Made by a program: the position numbers and the translations under genes. Under the pieces are notes generated by a model. That model was not told the origin of the DNA. It was given only the letters and a program-made list of their open reading frames with translations, and made no database searches. From the NCBI GenBank assembly GCA_017618015.1, contig JAFZVC010000046.1:1-64000 (forward strand): 64,000 nt of DNA. Reading direction: 5' to 3'. Every line of letters starts with the position of its first letter. The first letter of the stretch is position 1. Positions 26,462 through 34,871 of the stretch are shown one piece after another. Source of the DNA: Spirochaetaceae bacterium. Its GTDB lineage: Bacteria; Spirochaetota; Spirochaetia; Treponematales; Treponemataceae.

Positions 26462-26992
26462 ATGGTGTATTATAAGAACAAAGACATAATCATCCGCGAC
26501 ATGGAAGAAAGTGACGCACAGATATTTACGGATGAGTTTACGGCACAGGGCTGGCACCCCGATATCGCAACATATCAGATGAGACTTAAAGATCAGGCAG
26601 AACGGAAATGCGTTGCACTTATCGCACAATATCAGGGGCATCCTGCGGGATACGTGTATGTTTATCGCACTCCGAATGCAGGACCGTTCAAAGATAAAGG
26701 CTGGCCTGAAATCCAAGATTTCAACGTGCTCGAAAAATACCAGAGGAAAGGAATCGGAAGCAAACTGATGGATTTTGCGGAACTGGTTTCCGGTAAGTTC
26801 GCAGACACAGTCTGCTTGGGTGTCGGGCTTAGCAAGGAATACGGAATTGCCCAGCGCATGTACATCCAACGCGGTTTCGTCCCGGACGGTTCTGGTGTAT
26901 GGTATAAAGATGAACAATGCGTCCAATATGAGACAGTCTGCACCGTCGATGATGATTTAATCCTGTATTTTTACAAGGATTTGTCTATCTAG
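26462..26992 (+). CDS. GNAT-family N-acetyltransferase
   Basis: 176 residues with the acetyl-CoA loop motif (EKYQRKGIGSKLM) and the flanking strand IQDFNVLEKY typical of GNAT enzymes. Substrate unknown. It is 10 bp after the serine hydrolase gene and co-directional with it. Confidence 0.85.
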   Translation: MVYYKNKDIIIRDMEESDAQIFTDEFTAQGWHPDIATYQMRLKDQAERKCVALIAQYQGHPAGYVYVYRTPNAGPFKDKGWPEIQDFNVLEKYQRKGIGSKLMDFAELVSGKFADTVCLGVGLSKEYGIAQRMYIQRGFVPDGSGVWYKDEQCVQYETVCTVDDDLILYFYKDLSI

Positions 26993-27037
26993 AATGGAAA
27001 ACAGGATCGCAGATTCTGGAACGTGAGGAGGAAAAAG

Positions 27038-27757
27038 ATGAGAACAGTTTTAATCACTGGTGCCGCAGGCGGGCTCGGCGTAAGCCTTGTAAAAGAATAT
27101 CTTTCAAGGGGATACAAGGTTTTCGGAGCCGATATCGGGAAGCGTCCCGAAACAGACAAACTGCTCGCGGAGGCAGGCGGCAACTACAGTTTTTTTGAGA
27201 CGGACGAGGCGGACACTTCTTCCGTACAGAAGCTTGCAGACAAAGTTGCAGCAGAAACTGACTCACTCGATATACTCATCAATGCCGCCGGAATCCTGCG
27301 CCCTGAAAGTGAAAATGTGCTTGAAGATTTTGATGTAGACGGCTCCCGAAAGCTTTTCGACGTAAACGCATTGGGACCGCTTCGTGTCGTAAAGGCATGC
27401 ATCGCTCTTTTGCGCCGCGGAGAAGAGAAGCTTCTTATAAACATAAGCTCGGAAGCGGGCAGCATGACGACGCACGCGGATTACGTAAACCGCTACGACT
27501 ACTGCATGTCAAAGGCGGCTCTGAACATTCAGTCTGTCATTCTTCAGCGTTACGTTAAGCCAGAAGGAATCCGCGTGCTTCTCTTCAATCCGGGCTGGAT
27601 GCACACGCCAATGGGCGGTCCCAAAGCTCCGATAGACCCGGCTGATTCTGCCCGCGGAATAGCCGATCTTGCGAAGTCGCTCCGTGAAAAGCCATTCAGC
27701 GACACTATTGCAAGCGGTATGTTCTGGGATTACAACGGAAACGAGCGGGCCTGGTAA
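27038..27757 (+). CDS. Short-chain dehydrogenase/reductase
   Basis: 239 residues with the Rossmann glycine motif TGAAGGLG, NAAG, and the catalytic Ser with YDYCMSK (YxxxK). An NAD(P)-dependent oxidoreductase of undefined substrate. ATG-27038 follows a GAGGAGG ribosome-binding site; an upstream GTG overlaps that site and is less likely. Confidence 0.9.
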   Translation: MRTVLITGAAGGLGVSLVKEYLSRGYKVFGADIGKRPETDKLLAEAGGNYSFFETDEADTSSVQKLADKVAAETDSLDILINAAGILRPESENVLEDFDVDGSRKLFDVNALGPLRVVKACIALLRRGEEKLLINISSEAGSMTTHADYVNRYDYCMSKAALNIQSVILQRYVKPEGIRVLLFNPGWMHTPMGGPKAPIDPADSARGIADLAKSLREKPFSDTIASGMFWDYNGNERAW

Positions 27758-27760
27758 AAA

Positions 27761-28969
27761 ATGACGACTATATCAAACGAAACAGCCAGAAATTTCCTCG
27801 TGAATTACCAGAACTTGAACGGCTACGGAGAGCTAGTCGGACGCGACGGCGCGGCGCGCTACATGCAGAAGGTGCGCTGCGTTCAGTTCGACCCGCTAAA
27901 CGTTGTTGGGCGCAATCCCGATTTGGTGATGCAGTCGCGCATAAAAGACTACAAACCAGAAGTTTTGTTTGATTTGCTTTACAAAGAGCGCGCCTTGTAC
28001 GACGCTGCCGACAAGATGATTTCTATCGTCCCTACAGAAGATTACCCGGCTATGGCGCGTATCAGGCAGAAAACCGTCGAGCAACTGAAGGATATCCTGA
28101 CTTGGCGAAAATCGCTTGGCGCGCTCGAACTGCTCGACGAAATAAAGGAGTTTATCCGTGTGAACGGAGCACAGCCTGCGACAAAAATAAACATAGGCGA
28201 AAATGTTGATTCCGGCAAATGGGGTCACAAAAAGCTTTCGAGCGCGGCACTAGACTATCTTTATCATTGCGGCGAGCTTGGAATAAGCACGAAACTCAAG
28301 ACGCACAAAGTCTACGATTTGAGCGAAAACCTGTTTCCGCTTGAAATCCTTAAAGCAAAAGAGCCGTTCAAAACCGAACGCGATTTTGCGAAATGGTACA
28401 TAAAGCGCAGAATCGGGGCTGTCGGTATGCTTTGGAACAAAAACGGCGGCGCGTGGCTTGGCTTTTATGTCTCGGACTCAAAGCTCAGGACGGAGATTAT
28501 CCGCGGGCTTGTGGATGAGGGCGAGCTTCTTGAGTTTCAGGTTGAAGGCTCAAAAGAAAGCTTTTTCATCAGGAAAGAAAACTCTTCGCTTTTGGGGAAG
28601 CCTGCCGAAAACAATGTCGCGCAGTTTATCGCGCCGCTCGACAACCTTATTTGGGACCGCGGCATGATTGAGGAGCTTTTTGGGTTCAAATACACCTGGG
28701 AAGTTTACACGCCTGTCGCAAAACGAAAGTACGGCTATTACGTCCTGCCAGTGCTCTATAAAAATCAGTTTGTGGCACGCTTTGAGCCTGAGCCCTGCAA
28801 AGGAAAAGCGCCGCTTCAAATAAAAAACTGGTGGTGGGAACCGGGTATTGCTGTCACGGACGAAATGAATGATGCAATAAAAGATGCGTTCGAAAGATTC
28901 GGAAAATATCTTGGCGTGGAAGTGTCAAAAGATGCTTTGAAAACTGTTAAAATAAAACGCAAAAAGTGA
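27761..28969 (+). CDS. YcaQ/AlkZ-like DNA glycosylase (HTH_42 family)
   Basis: 402 residues of the winged-helix HTH_42 family. The catalytic motif appears as VQFDPLNVV, the QxD form found in E. coli YcaQ and other AZL proteins that unhook interstrand crosslinks or bulky alkylated bases, in contrast with the QxQ of AlkZ. A conserved C-terminal PLDNLIWDR is also present. It follows the SDR gene by 3 bp. Confidence 0.88.
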   Translation: MTTISNETARNFLVNYQNLNGYGELVGRDGAARYMQKVRCVQFDPLNVVGRNPDLVMQSRIKDYKPEVLFDLLYKERALYDAADKMISIVPTEDYPAMARIRQKTVEQLKDILTWRKSLGALELLDEIKEFIRVNGAQPATKINIGENVDSGKWGHKKLSSAALDYLYHCGELGISTKLKTHKVYDLSENLFPLEILKAKEPFKTERDFAKWYIKRRIGAVGMLWNKNGGAWLGFYVSDSKLRTEIIRGLVDEGELLEFQVEGSKESFFIRKENSSLLGKPAENNVAQFIAPLDNLIWDRGMIEELFGFKYTWEVYTPVAKRKYGYYVLPVLYKNQFVARFEPEPCKGKAPLQIKNWWWEPGIAVTDEMNDAIKDAFERFGKYLGVEVSKDALKTVKIKRKK

Positions 28970-28981
28970 GATGTGGCGCAA
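28961..28981 (+). repeat. 21-bp intergenic repeat, copy 1
   Basis: AAAAAGTGAGATGTGGCGCA plus one A, overlapping the stop of the YcaQ-like gene. An identical copy is at 29637-29657, and the first 13 bases recur at 29001-29013, in each case just ahead of a GNAT gene. Confidence 0.7.
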
Positions 28982-29010
28982 GCTTTCGCGACCGCACCAG
29001 AAAAAGTGAG

Positions 29011-29583
29011 ATGAAAATGGAAACAAAAATCGAGATTAAAACAGAACGACTTACACTTCGCCCTGTTCAGCTTGGCGATGAAAAAGAAATTCATGAATAT
29101 GCTGGTGACAAAGAAATTACGATGATGTTCTGGCTTCCGAACGACACGTTTGAAGAAACAGTCGCTTTTGTTAAGCGGAATGCAGAAGAATGGGAGTCAT
29201 CAGACCAGACAAACTTTGAATTCGTAATCATCTACGACGGAAAAATAATCGGAGGATGTGACTGCGATCTTGGACACAGCGAAGACCACTCTTACGCAAC
29301 GCTTGGTTGGATTATCAACAAAAAATACCGCAAGCAAGGTTTTGCCTCGGAAGCGGCGAAGGCTGTAATTGATTTTGCGTTTACAAAGACAGGCGTGACA
29401 AAAGTGTATGCGCAATGCGACTGCAAAAATGCGGCATCTTTTGGTGTTATGAAAAAAATCGGGATGAAGCTTGTTGACGACAAGGGAACGCGTACCTACC
29501 CCAAAACAGGCAAAGTATCCGGAGAATACACATGCCTCATGACAAAGGATGAATGGGCTACGGCAAAAGGAAAGAAGCTTTAG
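29011..29583 (+). CDS. GNAT acetyltransferase (RimJ/RimL type)
   Basis: 190 residues beginning MKMETKIEIKTERLTLRPV, the usual first strand of the RimJ/RimL-like group, with the acetyl-CoA-binding KYRKQGFASEA motif. Substrate unknown. An upstream GTG in frame would add 15 residues encoded by the intergenic repeat and is not favoured; no strong ribosome-binding site is seen for either. Confidence 0.85.
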   Translation: MKMETKIEIKTERLTLRPVQLGDEKEIHEYAGDKEITMMFWLPNDTFEETVAFVKRNAEEWESSDQTNFEFVIIYDGKIIGGCDCDLGHSEDHSYATLGWIINKKYRKQGFASEAAKAVIDFAFTKTGVTKVYAQCDCKNAASFGVMKKIGMKLVDDKGTRTYPKTGKVSGEYTCLMTKDEWATAKGKKL

Positions 29584-29636
29584 CCACGCCCGCGCAGAAA
29601 TCGCGCAGGACGCCCACTCGGCGCAGAACGCGACCC

Positions 29637-29657
29637 AAAAAGTGAGATGTGGCGCAA
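29637..29657 (+). repeat. 21-bp intergenic repeat, copy 2
   Basis: Identical to 28961-28981; lies 15 bp before the second GNAT gene. The shared flank suggests that the GNAT genes arose by local duplication or were inserted at a common sequence. Confidence 0.7.
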
Positions 29658-29671
29658 CAAGGAAATAAAAA

Positions 29672-30202
29672 ATGATAGAAACTGAACGACTCATATTACG
29701 AAATTACACAATGGAAGATTTTGACGCGCTTTACGAAATTATGTCGGACGCGGAGACAATGCAGCACTACCCTGCCCCGTTCGATGCTGACCGCACAAAA
29801 AACTGGATTTCATGGAACCTTGATAACTACAAGAAATACGGCTTCGGTCTTTGGGCTGTAGTGCTCAAGGAAACAGGAGAATTCATAGGCGACTGCGGTC
29901 TTACAATGCAGGAGATTGACGGCGAAATGCTGCCGGAAATCGGGTATCATATCAACAAAAAATACTGGCGGCGCGGTTTCGCAAAAGAAGCGGCGCGTGC
30001 GGTGCGTGACTGGACGTTTACAAATACAAAGTATGACAAGCTTTATTCATACATGAAATATACGAATGTCGGGTCATATTCCACCGCGCTCGCAAACGGT
30101 ATGAAAAAGGTTAAGGAATACCCTGACCCCAAAAACGAAATTTCATACGCATACGCTATAACACGAGATGAATGGCAGGCATGCCGTTCTCAGGAGAAAT
30201 AA
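29672..30202 (+). CDS. GNAT acetyltransferase (RimJ/RimL type)
   Basis: 176 residues starting MIETERLILRNYTMEDF with the acetyl-CoA loop KYWRRGFAKEAAR. It is related to the preceding GNAT (shared INKKY, GFA-EAA), so the two are likely paralogues. AAGGA lies before the ATG. The gene ends at a short inverted repeat AAATGTAA-T-TTACATTT (30201-30217). Confidence 0.86.
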   Translation: MIETERLILRNYTMEDFDALYEIMSDAETMQHYPAPFDADRTKNWISWNLDNYKKYGFGLWAVVLKETGEFIGDCGLTMQEIDGEMLPEIGYHINKKYWRRGFAKEAARAVRDWTFTNTKYDKLYSYMKYTNVGSYSTALANGMKKVKEYPDPKNEISYAYAITRDEWQACRSQEK

Positions 30203-30212
30203 ATGTAATTTA

Positions 30213-30279
30213 CATTTCGTGCACGATTTTTTGCATTTCATGACTGTTTTGTTTTAGGTTGACAAAAGTGTGTTAGTAT
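30213..30279 (+). promoter_or_regulatory. Predicted LytTR-controlled promoter of the 71-residue protein gene
   Basis: Direct repeats CATTTCGTG (30213-30221) and CATTTCATG (30234-30242), 12-bp spacer, then extended -10 TGT-TAGTAT (TG 30271-30272, hexamer 30274-30279). The distances are identical to those at the ABC exporter promoter, and the stretch before the -10 is also alike (AAAAnTGTG). Confidence 0.7.
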
Positions 30280-30300
30280 CGCCATCAGAGAGGTAGAAAA

Positions 30301-30516
30301 ATGACACAAACAATCACAACAGTCACGAACAAACAAGTTGTCTCCGCTTTTGGCAAGGAGTATTCCGAGAAAAAGCAGAATCTGCTTAAAGCAATCAAGC
30401 ATTTTTTTGCGTCTATCCTTACAGTACATAAGAAACCAAGTGCTTTAGATGCATCTAGCGATGTCATCTATATGTGGGCGTTCCTGAACTCCACAAAAAC
30501 AGGCTTCTTCCAATAA
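30301..30516 (+). CDS. Small protein of unknown function, predicted LytTR target
   Basis: 71 residues, not recognised. It starts MTQTITTVTNKQVV, has a basic helical middle (LLKAIKHFFASILTVHKK) and ends STKTGFFQ; there is no cysteine, no signal peptide and no clear membrane helix. Support for a real gene: a GAGAGG ribosome-binding site 6-7 nt ahead, a dedicated promoter with LytTR-type repeats, and a terminator 45 bp after the stop. Because its promoter matches that of the ABC exporter, it is a candidate exported peptide precursor or a small regulator of that system; this is inference. Confidence 0.7.
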   Translation: MTQTITTVTNKQVVSAFGKEYSEKKQNLLKAIKHFFASILTVHKKPSALDASSDVIYMWAFLNSTKTGFFQ

Positions 30517-30560
30517 GAAAAAAGGTAGATTGAAAAAAAGAGCAGATTAAAAAACTTTGG

Positions 30561-30595
30561 AATCCGCCGGGAGCACCACCCTCGGCGGATTTTTT
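30561..30595 (+). terminator. Terminator of the small-protein gene
   Basis: Stem AATCCGCCG (30561-30569) with CGGCGGATT (30583-30591), 13-nt loop, followed by a T-tract. It makes the 71-residue gene a monocistronic unit. Confidence 0.88.
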
Positions 30596-30695
30596 ACAAC
30601 TAGAGTGCGGAATTTTTTTGCGCAACACGATGAACGCGGCAATCTGGATATCAGCGCGTAAAGTCCCGCAACCGCATACAATTAAAGGAGATAGT

Positions 30696-31607
30696 ATGAA
30701 AATTACAACAAAACAGTTTCAAATACTGACAGACATCAATCTTGTATGGGATTTCCTTGTAGAAACTTACGACAGGGAAAATGACAATGGACGTGCCGCG
30801 CCCTTCTTTGAACATGCTCTCACATCTACGTGGATGGACACGTCATATACGTTTCTGGACAGACTTTGGTTTGACGGTGACAAAGTAGTCGCCTTCGTTT
30901 ATTACGAAGCACCGGTGACGGACATCTATTTCAATGTGCGCAAGGGCTATGAGTTCCTTGCGGATGAGCTTATCGATTATGCGATTACGACGATGCCGCA
31001 CTTCAACAACGAACAGCAGTTTATCTTTTTTGACGGACAACAGTTCCTGAAAGATGCGGCAGCAAAACGTGGATTCAAGCAGGTTTATGATTATGAGGAT
31101 CTTGTGTTCGATTTTAAGAACGAATTGAATTACGAGCTTCCAGCTGGTTATCATTTTGTGGAGCCAAAGGACATTGATATCGTGAAGTGCTCAAAGCTCT
31201 GCTGGTATGGTTTTGGTCATGGAGAAAGAGGTGCTTTCAAAGATTGGGACAAATACGATGATTCTCTTGACTGGACACCGGCAAAATCGCACAAAAGCGG
31301 ATGGGCTTCATATATGTCGCCGTCTCCACATGCTACTCCAGACTACTATGTCATCATAGCAGATGAAAACGATGAATACGCCTGCTATTCGGGCATGTGG
31401 TGGGTTCCGCAGAACAAGCTCGCGTACATGGAGCCGCTTTGCACGCACCCCGACCATCGCCGGAAAGGGCTTGCTGCCGCTGCGCTTACAAAGCATTACC
31501 GAACGCTTAAACCGCTTGGTGCGACGCATATGACAGGCGGCGAAGATGAGTTCTACAAGAAAATCGGCTACGGGAAAGGCACTCACTGCACAATCTGGAG
31601 AAGATAA
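30696..31607 (+). CDS. GNAT acetyltransferase
   Basis: 303 residues; AAAGGAG is six bases ahead of ATG-30696, so the longer frame starting at 30618 is rejected. The C-terminal half has the GNAT core (MEPLCTHPDHRRKGLAAAAL and TGGEDEFYKKIGY). The N-terminal half is unlike other GNATs here and may be a substrate domain. The stop is directly adjacent to the next ATG. Confidence 0.85.
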   Translation: MKITTKQFQILTDINLVWDFLVETYDRENDNGRAAPFFEHALTSTWMDTSYTFLDRLWFDGDKVVAFVYYEAPVTDIYFNVRKGYEFLADELIDYAITTMPHFNNEQQFIFFDGQQFLKDAAAKRGFKQVYDYEDLVFDFKNELNYELPAGYHFVEPKDIDIVKCSKLCWYGFGHGERGAFKDWDKYDDSLDWTPAKSHKSGWASYMSPSPHATPDYYVIIADENDEYACYSGMWWVPQNKLAYMEPLCTHPDHRRKGLAAAALTKHYRTLKPLGATHMTGGEDEFYKKIGYGKGTHCTIWRR

Positions 31608-32411
31608 ATGGGAACACAAAACGGCGCGGCTAAGCAAAATGATATTCTCGACAAACTGACTGGCGATTTTGTTCGGTGCGCCAAAAAAATCCTCAATTCG
31701 AAGGACGGAGAAAAGAGCGACAACCTGACCGGGGTTTACCTTCACGGTTCTGCCGTTATGGGATGCTTCAATCCAGAAAAAAGCGACATAGATTTAATCG
31801 TCGTGGTAAATGAAAAAATGACTGACGAGACAAAGCGCCGCTTTATGGATATGGTTGTCGAGCTTAACGCGCAGGCGCCGCAAAAAGGAATTGAGATGAG
31901 CGTCGTTTTGAAAAGCGTGTGCAGTCCTTTTGTGTACCCGACACCGTTTGAGCTTCATTTTTCAAACATGCACTTGAACTGGTACAAGACAAATCCTGAC
32001 GATTACGTTCAAAAAATGAAAGGAACAGACAAGGACCTTGCGGCGCACTTTACGAATATCAGAAAACACGGCAGATGTTTGTACGGTGCGCCGATTGCGG
32101 ATGTGTTCGCTGAAGTTCCAAAGCACGATTATCTTGATTCAATCCACAGTGACATTGCGGAAGCGGAAGAGGATATCATCGAGAATCCGACGTACATCAT
32201 TCTGAACCTAGCGAGAGTTTTGGCGTATCAAAAAGATGAACAGCTGCTTTCAAAAAAAGAAGGCGGTGAATGGGGGCTTAAAAAGCTTCCAGTGGAGTTC
32301 CACAATCTGCTCAAAGATGCGCTAAAGGATTATGAAGGCAGCGAAAAAGTCACGTATAATATGGAATGCGCAAAAAAGTACGCGGATTATATGCTGAAAA
32401 GCATTATGTAA
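31608..32411 (+). CDS. Aminoglycoside adenylyltransferase-like nucleotidyltransferase
   Basis: 267 residues. N-terminal nucleotidyltransferase core HGSAVMG...SDIDLIVV supplies the metal-binding aspartates; the C-terminal helical part (NPTYIILNLARVLAY...KEGGEWGL) is that of the ANT(9)/AadA (DUF4111) family. Members adenylylate spectinomycin or streptomycin, but chromosomal versions can have other substrates. It begins at the stop codon of the GNAT upstream. Confidence 0.85.
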   Translation: MGTQNGAAKQNDILDKLTGDFVRCAKKILNSKDGEKSDNLTGVYLHGSAVMGCFNPEKSDIDLIVVVNEKMTDETKRRFMDMVVELNAQAPQKGIEMSVVLKSVCSPFVYPTPFELHFSNMHLNWYKTNPDDYVQKMKGTDKDLAAHFTNIRKHGRCLYGAPIADVFAEVPKHDYLDSIHSDIAEAEEDIIENPTYIILNLARVLAYQKDEQLLSKKEGGEWGLKKLPVEFHNLLKDALKDYEGSEKVTYNMECAKKYADYMLKSIM

Positions 32412-32435
32412 GGCATCGTAAAAAACGGAGGAAGT

Positions 32436-32885
32436 ATGCTTGAACTGAAAAGGCTCAGCCTAGAGGACAAAGAAGCCATCACGGACGTTTTTGTTGGCGT
32501 TTTTACAAAAGAGCCCTGGAACGATGACTGGTCGGATAAAAATCAGCTTGATATGTACATAACAGACCTTATTGGTCAGGGATATTCTTTGACATACGGA
32601 CTGTTTGACGATGACGAGCTGATAGGTATTTCTTTGGGATACGTAAAGCACTGGTATTCAGGAACTGAATATATAATCAATGAGTTTTGCGTAAAAACTG
32701 AAAGGCAAGGTGCGGGTGCGGGAACTTTCTTTCTTGCTGAAATAGAAAAAGCTATTAAGGAACTTGGAATAAAGCAGATTTTCCTGTTAACAGACACGAA
32801 CGCGCCTGCATACAAGTTCTACAAGAAAAACGGATTCGTTGCAGAAGAAACGAATGTTGCATTGGCAAAGCGGATTTGCGATTGA
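32436..32885 (+). CDS. GNAT acetyltransferase
   Basis: 149 residues, compact GNAT with the signature INEFCVKTERQGAGAGTFF and the C-terminal NAPAYKFYKKNGF motif. GGAGG precedes the ATG. Substrate unknown. Confidence 0.86.
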   Translation: MLELKRLSLEDKEAITDVFVGVFTKEPWNDDWSDKNQLDMYITDLIGQGYSLTYGLFDDDELIGISLGYVKHWYSGTEYIINEFCVKTERQGAGAGTFFLAEIEKAIKELGIKQIFLLTDTNAPAYKFYKKNGFVAEETNVALAKRICD

Positions 32886-32902
32886 CGCAAAGGGTTGTGA
32901 AA

Positions 32903-33589
32903 ATGGAACTTAAAAAAATATCGGAGCATGTTTGGTGCATGCCGTTTGAATCAGAAAGAGATCGTCCTAACCTTGGCTATGTTAAGGGTAATAACTGGAG
33001 CCTCGCCATAGACGCAGGTCATTCCGAAGCTCATGTAAAGGAGTTCTATTCGCTATTGAAAGAAGCGGGCTTGCCACTTCCATCGCTTACAGTCATTACG
33101 CACTGGCATTGGGATCATACTTTCGGAATGCATGCTGTGAATGGTATGTGCCTTACAAATAAAAAGACAAACGAGTATCTTGCAGAATGGAAGCAAAAAA
33201 TCGAGACGAATGGCCCCGATGAGTTTTTTGCGCTTGACGGAAGCATCAGGAATGAATACGCCGAAAACCGTACTGTCATAGTGAAGCTTGCTGATATGGT
33301 TTTTGACGGCGAACTGACGCTTGACCTTGGCGGTTGTAAAGTTCAGGTTATGCAGTCCGAATCGCCTCACACCGATGATGCGACTCTTGTTTATGTATGT
33401 GATGACAAAACTCTTTTCCTAGGCGATTCAACATACAGCCAGTTCAAGACTGAAAAAAAAGACAGGGCACTGTGCGAAAAGCTTGCGGACAAGATTCGGC
33501 AGATTAATCCGGAAACTTGCGTGGAGGGGCATTGGAATCCCGCAGAAACGGAAGATTCGCTGAATGATTTGATGGATTTAACGGAATGA
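32903..33589 (+). CDS. Metallo-beta-lactamase-fold hydrolase
   Basis: 228 residues with THWHWDHTFG metal site, SPHTDD histidine, FLGDST aspartate and VEGHWNP C-terminal histidine. ATG-32903 is used because the upstream frame overlaps the GNAT gene and lacks a ribosome-binding site. Distinct from the other MBL protein at 20600. Substrate unknown. Confidence 0.86.
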   Translation: MELKKISEHVWCMPFESERDRPNLGYVKGNNWSLAIDAGHSEAHVKEFYSLLKEAGLPLPSLTVITHWHWDHTFGMHAVNGMCLTNKKTNEYLAEWKQKIETNGPDEFFALDGSIRNEYAENRTVIVKLADMVFDGELTLDLGGCKVQVMQSESPHTDDATLVYVCDDKTLFLGDSTYSQFKTEKKDRALCEKLADKIRQINPETCVEGHWNPAETEDSLNDLMDLTE

Positions 33590-33592
33590 TTT

Positions 33593-34465
33593 ATGACGGA
33601 CTTTGAAAAGATAAAAAACTATTACAGCAGGTTTGACGAAAAGCACAGGCTTCAAAACGACAACAGTGGAAAACTCGAGTTTTTGATGACTATGGGGATT
33701 TTGGAGAAATATCTCCCGCATCCGGCGGAAATGGCTGTGGCTGACGGGGCTAGCACAAAATCTGATGGCGAAATCTCAATTCTCGACCTTGGCGGTGGTG
33801 CTGGAGCCTATTCTTTTCCTCTTGCAAAAAAGGGATATAAGGTAACTCTCGCTGATCTTTCGGAAACTTTGCTTTCACAGGCGAAAAAGCAGAAGGAAGA
33901 GGATAAAGTCCAGAATCTTGTTTCCTGCGACCAGGTAAATGCGACCGACTTAAGCTGCTATAAGGATAACTCTTTTGATGTAGTGCTGCTCTTTGGGCCG
34001 CTTTATCATCTGACAGAAAAGGATGAACGCGAAAAATGCATCAAAGAAATCCGGCGCGTTCTTAAAACAGGCGGAAAAGTTTTTGCAAGCTTTATTCCTC
34101 ATTTGTCTGGCAGCATTGCTCTTGTGCAACGATTTTGCTGGAGTCCGGATCAGGTTGATATCAACACGCTCGAAGAATGTTTTAATTCGGGCAAGTTCAA
34201 AAACCTTTCAGACAACGGTTTTCAGGAAGGCTACTACCCTGCCTCCGAGGAGATTGAAAATCTCTTTGCCACAAACGGATTTGAAAAACAACTGCTCCGT
34301 TCCATCCGCGGCTTTGGCTACGAAAAAGAAGACGTGATTTTCAAATTCAAAAACAAGAGTGTCTTTTCAAAAATCCTTGAACTGATTGATTCAACCGCCG
34401 CTGACAAATCAATTATCGAAATGTGCGGACATGCGATGTATATAGGGGTGAAAAATGGTAGATAA
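33593..34465 (+). CDS. SAM-dependent methyltransferase
   Basis: 290 residues, class I methyltransferase with motif I ILDLGGGAGAYSF, motif II TLADLSETLL and a motif IV-like DVVLLFGPLYHL. Substrate unknown. An Ala/Asp/Ser-rich insert (~46-62) directly precedes motif I. The end overlaps the Nudix gene by 11 bp. Confidence 0.87.
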   Translation: MTDFEKIKNYYSRFDEKHRLQNDNSGKLEFLMTMGILEKYLPHPAEMAVADGASTKSDGEISILDLGGGAGAYSFPLAKKGYKVTLADLSETLLSQAKKQKEEDKVQNLVSCDQVNATDLSCYKDNSFDVVLLFGPLYHLTEKDEREKCIKEIRRVLKTGGKVFASFIPHLSGSIALVQRFCWSPDQVDINTLEECFNSGKFKNLSDNGFQEGYYPASEEIENLFATNGFEKQLLRSIRGFGYEKEDVIFKFKNKSVFSKILELIDSTAADKSIIEMCGHAMYIGVKNGR

Positions 34466-34871
34466 AATACAGATGGTCGGATGCGCTTTCTTACCCATCG
34501 ACAAGGAAAACAAAAAGATTCTAGTTTCAAAACGAAGCATGAACAAAAAATACTTTCCCGGTTTATGGGAAGTAATCGGCGGCAATCTTGAGTTCGGCGA
34601 AGATTTTAAGGATTGCGTAATCCGAGAAGTAAAAGAGGAAATTAATTGCAGCATAAAGCGGTTGGAGCATCTGCATTCTCGCGCAATGTATCTGAATAAT
34701 CTGATGTATATCACAGTCGCGTATTACGGTGAAATAGAGGACGAACCCGATTTTAACAAAGATGAAATATCGGAGATAAAGTGGATTAGTAAAGAGGAAT
34801 TAGAAAATTTTGAGTTTTGCCCGGGTGATGTGGATTTATTGAAAATGGGGTTTGCGAGACTGGAAAAATGA
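34455..34871 (+). CDS. Nudix hydrolase
   Basis: 138 residues with the Nudix box GGNLEFGEDF...REVKEEI, the metal-binding signature for hydrolysis of nucleoside diphosphates linked to another group. It overlaps the methyltransferase gene by 11 bp and the deaminase gene by 4 bp, so the three are translationally coupled. Confidence 0.92.
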   Translation: MVDKIQMVGCAFLPIDKENKKILVSKRSMNKKYFPGLWEVIGGNLEFGEDFKDCVIREVKEEINCSIKRLEHLHSRAMYLNNLMYITVAYYGEIEDEPDFNKDEISEIKWISKEELENFEFCPGDVDLLKMGFARLEK

